Source of the DNA: Nocardia camponoti
Lineage (GTDB): Bacteria > Actinomycetota > Actinomycetes > Mycobacteriales > Mycobacteriaceae
Direction of reading: 5' to 3'
DNA length: 64,000 nt
Assembly: GCF_014646135.1 (NCBI RefSeq)
Contig: NZ_BMMW01000001.1
Location: forward strand, 1,505,570 to 1,569,569
Shown here: positions 15,730 to 23,526 of the stretch, in pieces
Numbering within the stretch: position 1 is the stretch's first letter
Layout: every line of letters begins with the position of its first letter
Position numbers and translations under genes: made by a program
The notes under the pieces: model-generated
Seen by the model: the letters and a program-made list of their open reading frames with translations, nothing else
What the model was told of the DNA's origin: nothing
Databases searched by the model: none

Positions 15730-16548
15730 TTGCTCGACCAAATCGCGGCCGTCAGGATCGTTGAGTCGGCCACTCTCGAACGGATGCGACACGAGGCGCT
15801 GACGGCGCCAGGCCCGACCGACTGGGTAACCGAGTACGCCCAATATCAGTCAGGTGGCTGGTCGACGGTCTCACTCATGAACGACACCGGCAACCCGGCA
15901 GACGTTCGCATTCGCGACTGCCACCCGGCAGAAACGACACTGCTGCGACACATGCCAGCGACACGGGACTTCTTGTCGACACTGGACCTGCGGTACATGT
16001 GGGTTCGCCTTGCCCGTCTCGGACCCAACTCGTTCCTGTGGGAGCACCGTGATTACGAGGAATTGGACGCTGTCGAGCGCTACCGACTCCACGTCCCACT
16101 CGTCACCAATCGTTCAGCCGTGCTCGTGACCGGCGGTCGCCGTATTTGTCTTGAGCCAGGCCGTATTTGGCGACTGAAACCCACCCACGCCCACGGCGCG
16201 TGCAACCTGCTCGGCCCGGATCGGTATCACCTACTGATCGACTGCTACGCCGACGACCGGTTGGCCGAACTGATGGCGGGCGAGTGGATCGACGACGCTG
16301 ACGTAGTCGATCTCCCGCGCGCGACGGAGGACGACGTTCTCGGGTACGCGCGGACCGCTTGGTCCCTTGCGCGACTTGGCCACGTCGGGTCGGCGGAGAC
16401 CTATCTGCTGCGACTGTTCTACGTGCACGCGTTGGCGGAGGGACAGGTCTACGACCTGATCACGTCGTTGCATGAAAGCCTCGATGACAGTGCAGCCGCA
16501 GCACGGTGGCGCGAGCACAGACTGACGAGACTGGGCGGTGCGGCATGA
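15730..16548 (+). CDS. Aspartyl/asparaginyl beta-hydroxylase-like Fe(II)/2OG oxygenase
   Basis: About 272 residues. The cupin core resembles PF05118: LWEHRDYEE gives the His106-x-Asp108 pair, RYRLHVPLVTN is the strand after it, and the THAHGACN segment (His153, His155) supplies the distal ligand. It lacks a membrane anchor or TPR region, so it is probably a soluble tailoring enzyme acting on a small molecule or peptide. About 80 C-terminal residues form an extra helical part. TTG 15730 is preferred because GAAGGG ends 10 bases upstream; TTG 15703 is also open. It is the first gene of the right-hand operon and overlaps the nucleotidyltransferase gene by ATGA. Confidence 0.75.
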   Translation: MLDQIAAVRIVESATLERMRHEALTAPGPTDWVTEYAQYQSGGWSTVSLMNDTGNPADVRIRDCHPAETTLLRHMPATRDFLSTLDLRYMWVRLARLGPNSFLWEHRDYEELDAVERYRLHVPLVTNRSAVLVTGGRRICLEPGRIWRLKPTHAHGACNLLGPDRYHLLIDCYADDRLAELMAGEWIDDADVVDLPRATEDDVLGYARTAWSLARLGHVGSAETYLLRLFYVHALAEGQVYDLITSLHESLDDSAAAARWREHRLTRLGGAA

Positions 16549-17405
16549 CATTGACCGAGATTGTCGCGGCGAACCGGCCTGACCAGTTCGGCTTGCTTGA
16601 GCGCGCGACGGCGATGTTCACCGCGAGCGAAGTCGTGACACACCTGCTTGTTCGGGGGTCGTTGGCGAGGGGAACCGCCGACCGACTTTCCGATGTGGAT
16701 TTCGTTGTGGGAGTGGATGATTCGCATTTCGTACAGTATGCGAGTGTTCTTGACGCCTTGGTGGCGACCGAACTTTCCAGCATCCTGCCCGGGTGGTTGG
16801 ACACCATCGTGGGCGACATGGGTGGGTTAGGCTCTGTGTATCTAGTGGGCTGGTCCGGCCGTCTGCACCAACTCGATATCTATCTCGCCCCAGCGAGCAA
16901 GATCGCAGGTATCCGATCAAAGACCCTGTGCCGCACCATTTTTGAACGCGAACCTAGTCAGCTCTACGAACCCGTCGCCGACGTCGAGCTGTACATCGCA
17001 GAGACAGTCGCTCGGCCACGTTCCGCCACGGAATTACTAATCGAGGTCATGGTTCTCGCCTACCTGATTCGCAAGCGAATCACTCGCGGCCACAAATACA
17101 TTGCGTATTCCGAAGTCGGCATGCTTAACACAGCCGCGAAAAATCTCATCAAGACCGCGCTCGCGCCGAGATCGGCGTACTACGGCTGGTACCAGCTTGA
17201 GTCAGAGGTGGGCATCACCCCCATCGGCAGAACGTGCCTCGGGCACCTGACCGCGTTGATCTCACTGCCCGGGATTCCCTCGCTCACATCCCTGCGTGAT
17301 GCGCTCAGCCGGGTGTTCGCCATCGCGGAAGCAGCGGCACCTGAGGCGATGGCCGAGATCGGCGACGCGCTCGACGCCTACCACTACTACCTGGAACTGC
17401 CATGA
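16545..17405 (+). CDS. Minimal-type nucleotidyltransferase (pol-beta fold)
   Basis: 286 residues. The active site is complete: RGSLARGT with Gly38-Ser39, Asp50 and Asp52 in SDVDF, and a third carboxylate in QLDIYL near residue 112. The organisation resembles aminoglycoside or lincosamide nucleotidyltransferases and MNT domains with a helical C-terminal part. It probably transfers an NMP to a hydroxyl of a small molecule, although AMPylation of a protein cannot be excluded. No HEPN partner is next to it, so I do not call it a MntA-type antitoxin. ATG 16545 overlaps the preceding stop, and its own stop overlaps the LOG gene start; it belongs to a coupled operon. Confidence 0.82.
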   Translation: MTLTEIVAANRPDQFGLLERATAMFTASEVVTHLLVRGSLARGTADRLSDVDFVVGVDDSHFVQYASVLDALVATELSSILPGWLDTIVGDMGGLGSVYLVGWSGRLHQLDIYLAPASKIAGIRSKTLCRTIFEREPSQLYEPVADVELYIAETVARPRSATELLIEVMVLAYLIRKRITRGHKYIAYSEVGMLNTAAKNLIKTALAPRSAYYGWYQLESEVGITPIGRTCLGHLTALISLPGIPSLTSLRDALSRVFAIAEAAAPEAMAEIGDALDAYHYYLELP

Positions 17406-17956
17406 ACTTACGAGGCAACAATGACAAAAAGGCCACCTTCTTCGGCGGAGTCGTCCCGGCCTCCGAGGACGAACAAGAGCTGGCAGAACACATTGGAAAT
17501 CGGCTAGCGGCGACGGGATTTGTGTTGCAGAGCGGCGGCTACAACGGGTTGATGGAAGCTGCCGCCCGCGGTGCCGCGACCGCGACGGGCGAGATCGTCG
17601 CGGTGACGCTCACCGATGTGGAGTGGGGCGAGTTCAATCCCTACGTCACCGATGTAGTGCGCGTTCGTCGAATGGGCGACCGCCTTCACCGCTTCCTCGA
17701 CGACACCGACTTGGTGGTCGCCATGGGCGGCGGCGTCGGCACACTCCACGAGATCTCAGCTGCCCTGTGGTACTCCGGCAATGTCCGCGCCGTGCCGATT
17801 TGGCTCGCGGGTTCGACAGCGCTGGAACTAGGGGCATTCCTCAGGGCCGAGCGATGGCTGTTTGAATCCCCTACGAGGTCGCTGGCATTCCTCCGCGAGG
17901 TCCGCAATGCGCGCGAATTCGACTGTGCCCTAGCAGATTTCGTGGAACTGCCATGA
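17402..17956 (+). CDS. LOG-family nucleotide phosphoribohydrolase-like protein
   Basis: 184 residues of Rossmann fold. SGGYNGLMEAAARGA (residues 44-58) and GGGVGTLHE (109-117) are the phosphate-binding and catalytic motifs of the LOG/TIGR00725 group; Arg57 and Glu117 are the expected catalytic pair. Characterised relatives hydrolyse nucleoside 5'-monophosphates to the free base and ribose 5-phosphate, as in cytokinin activation. Next to a phosphoribosyltransferase gene this suggests removal of one base and attachment of another, or release of an unusual base. ATGA overlaps join it to genes on both sides. Confidence 0.88.
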   Translation: MNLRGNNDKKATFFGGVVPASEDEQELAEHIGNRLAATGFVLQSGGYNGLMEAAARGAATATGEIVAVTLTDVEWGEFNPYVTDVVRVRRMGDRLHRFLDDTDLVVAMGGGVGTLHEISAALWYSGNVRAVPIWLAGSTALELGAFLRAERWLFESPTRSLAFLREVRNAREFDCALADFVELP

Positions 17957-18492
17957 TGGTATCGCCGGAGCTTCTCACAAGAATCCAAGCGGCAGCATTC
18001 CACGAGGGTGACTTCACCCTTGCGTCGGGCGAGACGTTGCGGGAGTACTTTGACGAGTACGTGCTAGCCGCAGACCCTGTCCTCTTGCGTGATGTCGCAC
18101 GGGCGCTCGCGCAGAAGCTGCCATCGCGTGTCGAGGGTCTGGTGGCGATGGCGCTTGGCGGGGTACCGCTCGCTGTGGCGATGTCGAGCCTCACCGGACT
18201 CCACACCACCTTCTTTCGTCCGACCCGTAAGGCGTACGGCACCTGCCGCCAGATCGAGGCCGCGCCGGCTCAGGGCACGCGGGTTGTCGTGGTTGATGAC
18301 GTTGTTCGGAGTGGCTCGCAGGTGTTACATGCGGCTGAATGCCTTCATCGCATCGACGTCACCGTGGTCGGGGCTGTATGTGTGCTCGACCGTGGTGTTG
18401 GAGGCAACGAGCGCCTCTCGGCGGCAGGCATCCCTTTGAAGGCATTGCTTGGGCCCGGGATGCTCGTCGACCGCGTACCGAAAGGAGCCTGA
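17953..18492 (+). CDS. Orotate-phosphoribosyltransferase-like enzyme
   Basis: 179 residues of type I PRTase fold. FTLASGETLREYFDEY (residues 21-36) parallels the OPRTase substrate segment FxLxSGxxxxxYxD, PTRKAYGT matches the flexible catalytic loop region, and VVVVDDVVRSGSQ (111-123) is the PRPP-binding motif with both acidic residues. It is shorter than PyrE and lies outside any pyrimidine operon, so it probably attaches a non-standard base or another nucleophile to ribose 5-phosphate. It is gene four of the coupled right-hand operon; ATG 17953 overlaps the LOG stop. Confidence 0.86.
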   Translation: MMVSPELLTRIQAAAFHEGDFTLASGETLREYFDEYVLAADPVLLRDVARALAQKLPSRVEGLVAMALGGVPLAVAMSSLTGLHTTFFRPTRKAYGTCRQIEAAPAQGTRVVVVDDVVRSGSQVLHAAECLHRIDVTVVGAVCVLDRGVGGNERLSAAGIPLKALLGPGMLVDRVPKGA

Positions 18493-18494
18493 GG

Positions 18495-19154
18495 ATGTCG
18501 ACCGATCTGTGGGGCCGACCGCTCGCGCTTTTCGACTTGGATGGCGTCATTATCGACACCCGTCTCGCTATCCAGGAAGCCCTACGGGCGCTATCCGAGA
18601 GCGCGGGCATCAACGTGGACCAACCGTCCCTGACCGCCGGAGCCGAGTTACCGCCGGTGGAGGCGCTGGCGCTGTTCGGCGTTAGCGATCCCGGATACGT
18701 CTACGAATCGGGCTTCGACGCTGCGCTCAAGCTCGCGTCCGGAAAGGTCAAGGTCTTCGATGGCACTGTGCGTGGAATGGTCGCGATAGCGCGAGAGGGC
18801 GCGGCCGTGGGAATCGTCACCGCGCAGGCGCGGCGCCGGTTGCCGCTACTGATTCCACCCCCAGTCGCCGAGATCGTTGACGTCGTCGTCGCCTACGAGG
18901 ACGCCGCGGCCAAGCCCTCCCCCGATGGGATTTTGATCGCGTGCGCACGCTGTGGTGTCTTGCCGTCGAGAAGCTTGTTCGTCGGAGACAGGCCAACGGA
19001 TGTTCGCGCTGGCCGCGCCGCTGGCTCGCTGACCGTCGGGGCGGGTTGGAATGCCGCCGACATCGAGGCGCTTCGCGCGGAACGCCCCGACGTGTTACTC
19101 ACTTCCGCCGATCAAGTCGGGGCGCATCTCTTGAGGCTGATCGGTTCGCAGTAA
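18495..19154 (+). CDS. HAD-superfamily phosphatase
   Basis: 219 residues. Motif I is LFDLDGVIID (Asp14 and Asp16), motif II lies in GIVTAQARR, motif III is AKPSPDG and motif IV FVGDRPTDVRAG, so all four catalytic motifs are intact; the helical cap between I and II marks subfamily I. It probably dephosphorylates a phosphosugar or nucleotide made by the PRTase before it. ATG 18495 has AAAGGAG about 7 bases upstream and follows the PRTase stop by two bases. An 81-bp gap separates it from alaS, the longest gap in this operon. Confidence 0.86.
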   Translation: MSTDLWGRPLALFDLDGVIIDTRLAIQEALRALSESAGINVDQPSLTAGAELPPVEALALFGVSDPGYVYESGFDAALKLASGKVKVFDGTVRGMVAIAREGAAVGIVTAQARRRLPLLIPPPVAEIVDVVVAYEDAAAKPSPDGILIACARCGVLPSRSLFVGDRPTDVRAGRAAGSLTVGAGWNAADIEALRAERPDVLLTSADQVGAHLLRLIGSQ

Positions 19155-19235
19155 AACCGCTGGACCGAGGGTCTCGACCGCTGCCAGCATTGTTAACTCC
19201 GCGCGTACCCATCGCGACCAATCAGAAAGGCAATC

Positions 19236-21902
19236 ATGCACTTGGCCGAGATCAGCAAACGTGCCCTGCACTTTTTTGAGAGTAGGGACCACACCGTCGT
19301 TCCGTCCGCACCACTGATCGCGGACGATCCGACGCTGCTGCTGATCAACGCCGGGATGGCACCCTTCAAACGATATTTTCTCGGCGAGGCAACTGCGCCT
19401 TTCCCGCGAGCCACCAGCGTGCAGAAATGCGTGCGGACCGTGGATATCGAGGAGGTCGGCAAAACCAGCAGGCACGGCTCATTCTTCCAAATGTTCGGAA
19501 ACTTTTCCTTCGGCGATTACTTCAAAGAACGGGCCATCCCGCTGGCGTGGGAGTTCATGACAACTCCAACTACCGATGGTGGCCTCGGGCTGGCCGAGGA
19601 CCGGCTGTGGGTCACCGTCTACCAAGACGATCCCGAGGCTGAGCACATTTGGCGAAAGCTCGTCGGCGTACCGGCCAGCCGGATTCAGCGACTGGGCATG
19701 GCGGATAACTTCTGGTCGATGGGAGTGCCTGGCCCCTGCGGGCCGTGCTCCGAGATCTGTTACGACCGTGGCCCCGAGTTCGGTCAAGACGGCGGGCCTG
19801 CGGCCAATGACGAGCGATACCTTGAGATTTGGAATCTCGTGTTCATGCAGAACACACGTGGCGAGGGACCTGCCAAGGAGGGATACCCGATCCTCGGCGG
19901 TCTCCCCGCCAGGAATATCGACACCGGGTTCGGGGTAGAACGCATGGCCGCGCTTCTTCAAGACGTCCCGACTATTTTCGACATCGATACCACGCGGCAA
20001 ATACTCGCTCTCGCTGCCGAATTGAGTGGAACGACATACGGCAAGAGTGTGAATACCGACGTCTCGCTGCGCGTGGTCGCAGACCATATTCTCGCGAGCA
20101 CGATGCTGATAGGCGACGGCGTCACCCCGGCCAACGAGGGACGCGGATACGTCTTGCGGCGCATCCTGCGTCGCGCGGTTCGCATGATGCGGCTACTGGG
20201 CACCGACGACCCCGTCGTCGGCGAGCTCTTCACCAAAACCATCGACGTCATGGGCTCGACCTACGCTGAGTTGATCGAGGACAGGGCTCGTATTCACTCC
20301 CTCGGCGAGGCCGAGGAGGGGGCTTTCGCCAAGACACTGAAAGCGGGCACCGCGATATTCGATGTTGCTGCCAGCAAAGCGGCAGAATCGCGGATATTGC
20401 CGGGCGACAAGGCTTTTCAACTCCACGACACCTATGGATTCCCCATCGACTTGACGGTGGAAATGGCTGCGGACGCTGGTCTCTCGGTCGATCGGGAGGG
20501 CTTCGCGCTCCGGATGCAGGAACAACGCGCCCGCGCTAAAGCTGATGCTCGCCGTCGTAAGTCAGGCGGTCGAGGCGACATCGATGTGTACCGCGAATTG
20601 CTAGCGGCTGCCCCGACGGAGTTCACCGGATACACCGAACTTGAGTCCCAAGCACGCGTTCAAGGCGTGATCCGCGATGGCGAACGGGTCTCGTCCGCGT
20701 CAGCTGGTGAGATTGTCGAGGTAGTTCTGGATCGCACCCCGCTCTACGCCGAAGGCGGGGGACAAGAAAGCGACGCCGGACGCATCACGGCGGACGACGT
20801 CGAATTGGAGGTGCTCGATGTTGAAAAGATAGACCGCAAACTGTGGGTACATCGAGTCCGCGTCGTTGCCGGGGAGATCGCAGAGGGGCGCAACGTCGTG
20901 GCTCGCGTCGACTCAGAGTGGCGCACGGGGGCCCGTCAAGCTCACTCGGCTACCCACATTGTTCATGCCGCGCTTCGTCAAATCCTCGGCCCTACGGCGC
21001 TCCAGAGCGGTTCGCTCAATAGGCCGGGTTACCTGCGCCTTGATTTCGCATGGCAGCGGCCGTTGTCCTCGGAGACACTCAGCGAAATTGAGGAGGTCGC
21101 GAATCGCGCGGTGCGCCAGGACTTTCCCGTCGGCATCGAATACATGCCGCTTCCGCACGCACGTGAGCTCGGTGCTCTCGCGCTGTTCGGTGAGACCTAC
21201 GACGAGGACGTACGCGTTGTCGAGATTGGCGGCGATTGGTCGCGGGAACTGTGCGGCGGCACGCATGTCGAACGGACCGCGCAGGTGGGGGCGCTGACTT
21301 TCATCGGTGAATCGTCCGTCGGCTCCGGGCTGCGACGCCTCGAAGCGCACGTCGGCCTCGACGCTTTGCGATTTCTCGCGAGCGAACGTGCAATGGCGGT
21401 CAAAGTGGCTGACCTCCTTCATGTTCCTACGGCGGAGATCAGCGATCGGGTCAGCGGAATCATCGACGAACTTCGCACTGCCCGAAAGGAACTCGACACT
21501 CTTCGGGCGGAACAGCGGGCTCATCTCGCGACGGTTCTTGCTGGGCACGCGGTGACGGTCAACGGCGTCAGAGTTGTCGCCGAACAAGTTGCGGGCCCGT
21601 CGGCCACAACTGAGCTTCGCGATTTGGCCGTCCAGACGAAGGCCGTACTAGAAGGGAGCCCGGCCGTTGTGGTGCTGGCGGCACTGGGATCGGACCGACC
21701 AATAGTGGTGGCCGCGGTCAATCAGCAGGCCAGACGTCTCGACGTCGCCGCAAGTGAGTTGGTGCAGGCCGCGGTCGGCGCGCTTGGGGGTCGCGGCGGC
21801 GGTAAGCGCGATCTCGCGCAGGGTGGCGGCGGCGACGCTCGTGCTATCCCGGCAGCGCTTGAGTCCGTGCTGGCAATGGTGGCCCGCGCCGCGACACAGT
21901 GA
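19236..21902 (+). CDS. alaS: Full-length alanyl-tRNA synthetase, probably a second cargo copy
   Basis: 888 residues, the normal bacterial length. Class II core: PRATSVQKCVR, the motif-2 region FFQMFGNFSFGDYFK, GVPGPCGPCSE and the motif-3 region TGFGVERMA. The editing domain has HSATH near residue 569 and CGGTH near 672; the C-Ala domain retains GGGKRDLAQGGG near 850. Nothing catalytic is missing. AAAGG precedes ATG 19236. In mycobacteria the housekeeping alaS lies elsewhere (Rv2555c, beside ruvX-like genes), so I infer that this is an extra copy belonging to the metabolic operon, either as a resistant target enzyme or to supply alanyl-adenylate/Ala-tRNA. It is directly followed by hsdM. Confidence 0.93.
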   Translation: MHLAEISKRALHFFESRDHTVVPSAPLIADDPTLLLINAGMAPFKRYFLGEATAPFPRATSVQKCVRTVDIEEVGKTSRHGSFFQMFGNFSFGDYFKERAIPLAWEFMTTPTTDGGLGLAEDRLWVTVYQDDPEAEHIWRKLVGVPASRIQRLGMADNFWSMGVPGPCGPCSEICYDRGPEFGQDGGPAANDERYLEIWNLVFMQNTRGEGPAKEGYPILGGLPARNIDTGFGVERMAALLQDVPTIFDIDTTRQILALAAELSGTTYGKSVNTDVSLRVVADHILASTMLIGDGVTPANEGRGYVLRRILRRAVRMMRLLGTDDPVVGELFTKTIDVMGSTYAELIEDRARIHSLGEAEEGAFAKTLKAGTAIFDVAASKAAESRILPGDKAFQLHDTYGFPIDLTVEMAADAGLSVDREGFALRMQEQRARAKADARRRKSGGRGDIDVYRELLAAAPTEFTGYTELESQARVQGVIRDGERVSSASAGEIVEVVLDRTPLYAEGGGQESDAGRITADDVELEVLDVEKIDRKLWVHRVRVVAGEIAEGRNVVARVDSEWRTGARQAHSATHIVHAALRQILGPTALQSGSLNRPGYLRLDFAWQRPLSSETLSEIEEVANRAVRQDFPVGIEYMPLPHARELGALALFGETYDEDVRVVEIGGDWSRELCGGTHVERTAQVGALTFIGESSVGSGLRRLEAHVGLDALRFLASERAMAVKVADLLHVPTAEISDRVSGIIDELRTARKELDTLRAEQRAHLATVLAGHAVTVNGVRVVAEQVAGPSATTELRDLAVQTKAVLEGSPAVVVLAALGSDRPIVVAAVNQQARRLDVAASELVQAAVGALGGRGGGKRDLAQGGGGDARAIPAALESVLAMVARAATQ

Positions 21903-21964
21903 CTCACAGCGTTCGGGCCAACAGGCGTACGAGCATGTCAGTACCTCGTGGAAGACTTCTCGAC

Positions 21965-23452
21965 GTGACTGACTCTCGCCGCCTCGTAGACAAACTGTGG
22001 TCCTATTGCAACGTTCTCCGCGATGATGGCGTGGGCGTCATCGAATACACCGAACAGCTCACCTACCTACTGTTTCTCAAGATGGCCCACGAGCGGTCTG
22101 TGCGGAAGCTCAACCCCCAGCAGATCGTTCCCGATGAGTTTTCCTGGCAGCGGCTACTCGATGCCAAAGGCAGCAAGTTGGAAGTCGAATACACCAACAT
22201 CCTGGCCGGCCTGGCTAGCCAGAATGGCACCCTGGGTACCATCTTTCGTAAGTCCCAGAACAGAATTCAGGACCCCGCGAAGCTCAAAAGGCTGATCTCA
22301 GACCTCATCGATAAGGAGAACTGGTCGGCGTCCGGCACTGACATCAAGGGCGACGCCTATGAACAGTTGCTATCCAAAGGCGCGTCCGACAAGGGGTCGG
22401 GGGCTGGCCAGTACTTCACTCCACGTGATCTGATCACTGGCATCGTCGATGTCATCGACCCGAAGCCTTCCGACACGGTCGTCGACCCTGCTTGCGGTAC
22501 GGGAGGCTTCCTTCTGGTCGCCCACGATCATGCGGCCAAGGGTGCGGAGAACCTCACGCCTGCACAGCGTCGTCACCTGCAAGATGAGTTCGCGTCGGGT
22601 GTCGAACTCGTGCCCGGTACCGCGCGGTTAGCCGCCATGAATCTCCTCCTGCACGGCATCGGAACGCCGAATGGCGATTCACTGATCGATGTGCGCGACG
22701 CGCTTCTCGCTGACCCAGGTCGGCGATGGAGCGTGGTGCTGTCCAATCCGCCATTCGGGCGCAAATCCTCGCTGACGATGGTTGCGGACGACGGAAGCGA
22801 AGAGCGGGAAGACCGCGAAATTGCACGAGCGGACTTCGCTGTCACCACAAGCAACAAACAATTGAACTTCTTGCAGCACATCATGACCATCCTCGACATC
22901 AATGGTCGTGCGGCCGTTGTACTTCCGGACAACGTGCTCTTCGAGGGCGGAGCGGGCGAGACGCTGCGGAAGAACCTTCTCAACAACTTCGACTTCCACA
23001 CCATGCTTCGTCTGCCCACCGGTATCTTCTACGCCAACGGCGTCAAGGCCAACGTGCTGTTCTTCAACAAAAAGCCTGCGGCCGAACACAATTGGACCAA
23101 GCGTCTCTGGGTTTACGACCTGCGAACCAATCAGCACTTCACGTTGAAGCAGAACCCGCTTCGGCGTGCGCACCTGGACGAGTTCGTCGCCGCGTATCGC
23201 TCCGACCGCGAGACCTTCAAATCTGAACGGTGGGCATCGTTCACTTACGACGAGTTGATGGCACGAGACAAGACCAACCTCGACATCACGTGGCTCCGCG
23301 ACGACTCACTCGAAGACACTGACAACCTGCCAGCGCCCGAGATCATCGCGCGGGAAATCGTCGAAGATCTCACAGCAGCGCTCGTCGAATTCGAGGCTGT
23401 AGCAGCGGCGCTGGAGCAGGCAGGCGTTTCCGAGCCCGCCGATATTGATTAG
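21965..23452 (+). CDS. hsdM: Type I DNA adenine methyltransferase subunit M
   Basis: About 495 residues. The N-terminal helical domain starts DSRRLVDKLWSYCNVLRDD; SAM-binding motif I is DPACGTGGF near residue 174 and the catalytic motif IV is NPPF near 260, typical of N6-adenine methyltransferases of type I systems. GTG 21965 gives the family N-terminus and has GGAAG 11 bases upstream; ATG 21935 and GTG 21899 (overlapping the alaS stop) are in frame. It completes the R-M system with hsdR and hsdS, from which it is separated by the metabolic cluster. It is the last gene of the right operon, so its expression may depend on that operon's promoter. Confidence 0.94.
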   Translation: MTDSRRLVDKLWSYCNVLRDDGVGVIEYTEQLTYLLFLKMAHERSVRKLNPQQIVPDEFSWQRLLDAKGSKLEVEYTNILAGLASQNGTLGTIFRKSQNRIQDPAKLKRLISDLIDKENWSASGTDIKGDAYEQLLSKGASDKGSGAGQYFTPRDLITGIVDVIDPKPSDTVVDPACGTGGFLLVAHDHAAKGAENLTPAQRRHLQDEFASGVELVPGTARLAAMNLLLHGIGTPNGDSLIDVRDALLADPGRRWSVVLSNPPFGRKSSLTMVADDGSEEREDREIARADFAVTTSNKQLNFLQHIMTILDINGRAAVVLPDNVLFEGGAGETLRKNLLNNFDFHTMLRLPTGIFYANGVKANVLFFNKKPAAEHNWTKRLWVYDLRTNQHFTLKQNPLRRAHLDEFVAAYRSDRETFKSERWASFTYDELMARDKTNLDITWLRDDSLEDTDNLPAPEIIAREIVEDLTAALVEFEAVAAALEQAGVSEPADID

Positions 23453-23475
23453 CCGTCTCGGCTCAGAAGCGGATA

Positions 23476-23503
23476 GGCCCCGACTACAACCGTTGCCGGG
23501 GCC
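23476..23503. terminator. Hairpin between hsdM and gatB
   Basis: GGCCCCG (23476-23482) pairs with CGGGGCC (23497-23503), and the loop holds an inner CAAC/GTTG pairing. There is no T tract, as often in actinobacteria. Both flanking genes converge on it, so it may stop both transcripts. Confidence 0.55.
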
Positions 23504-23526
23504 AACTCCAACTCCCTAACCAAATT

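Noticed and set aside
16545..17405. MntA-like antitoxin of a HEPN/MNT pair
   Set aside because: No HEPN-like gene is adjacent, and the protein has a large helical C-terminal part more like antibiotic nucleotidyltransferases.
7389..23452. R-M split read as a toxin-antitoxin-like addiction device
   Set aside because: Type I restriction needs HsdM in the R2M2S complex, so loss of hsdM should not leave active restriction; post-segregational killing is therefore not supported.
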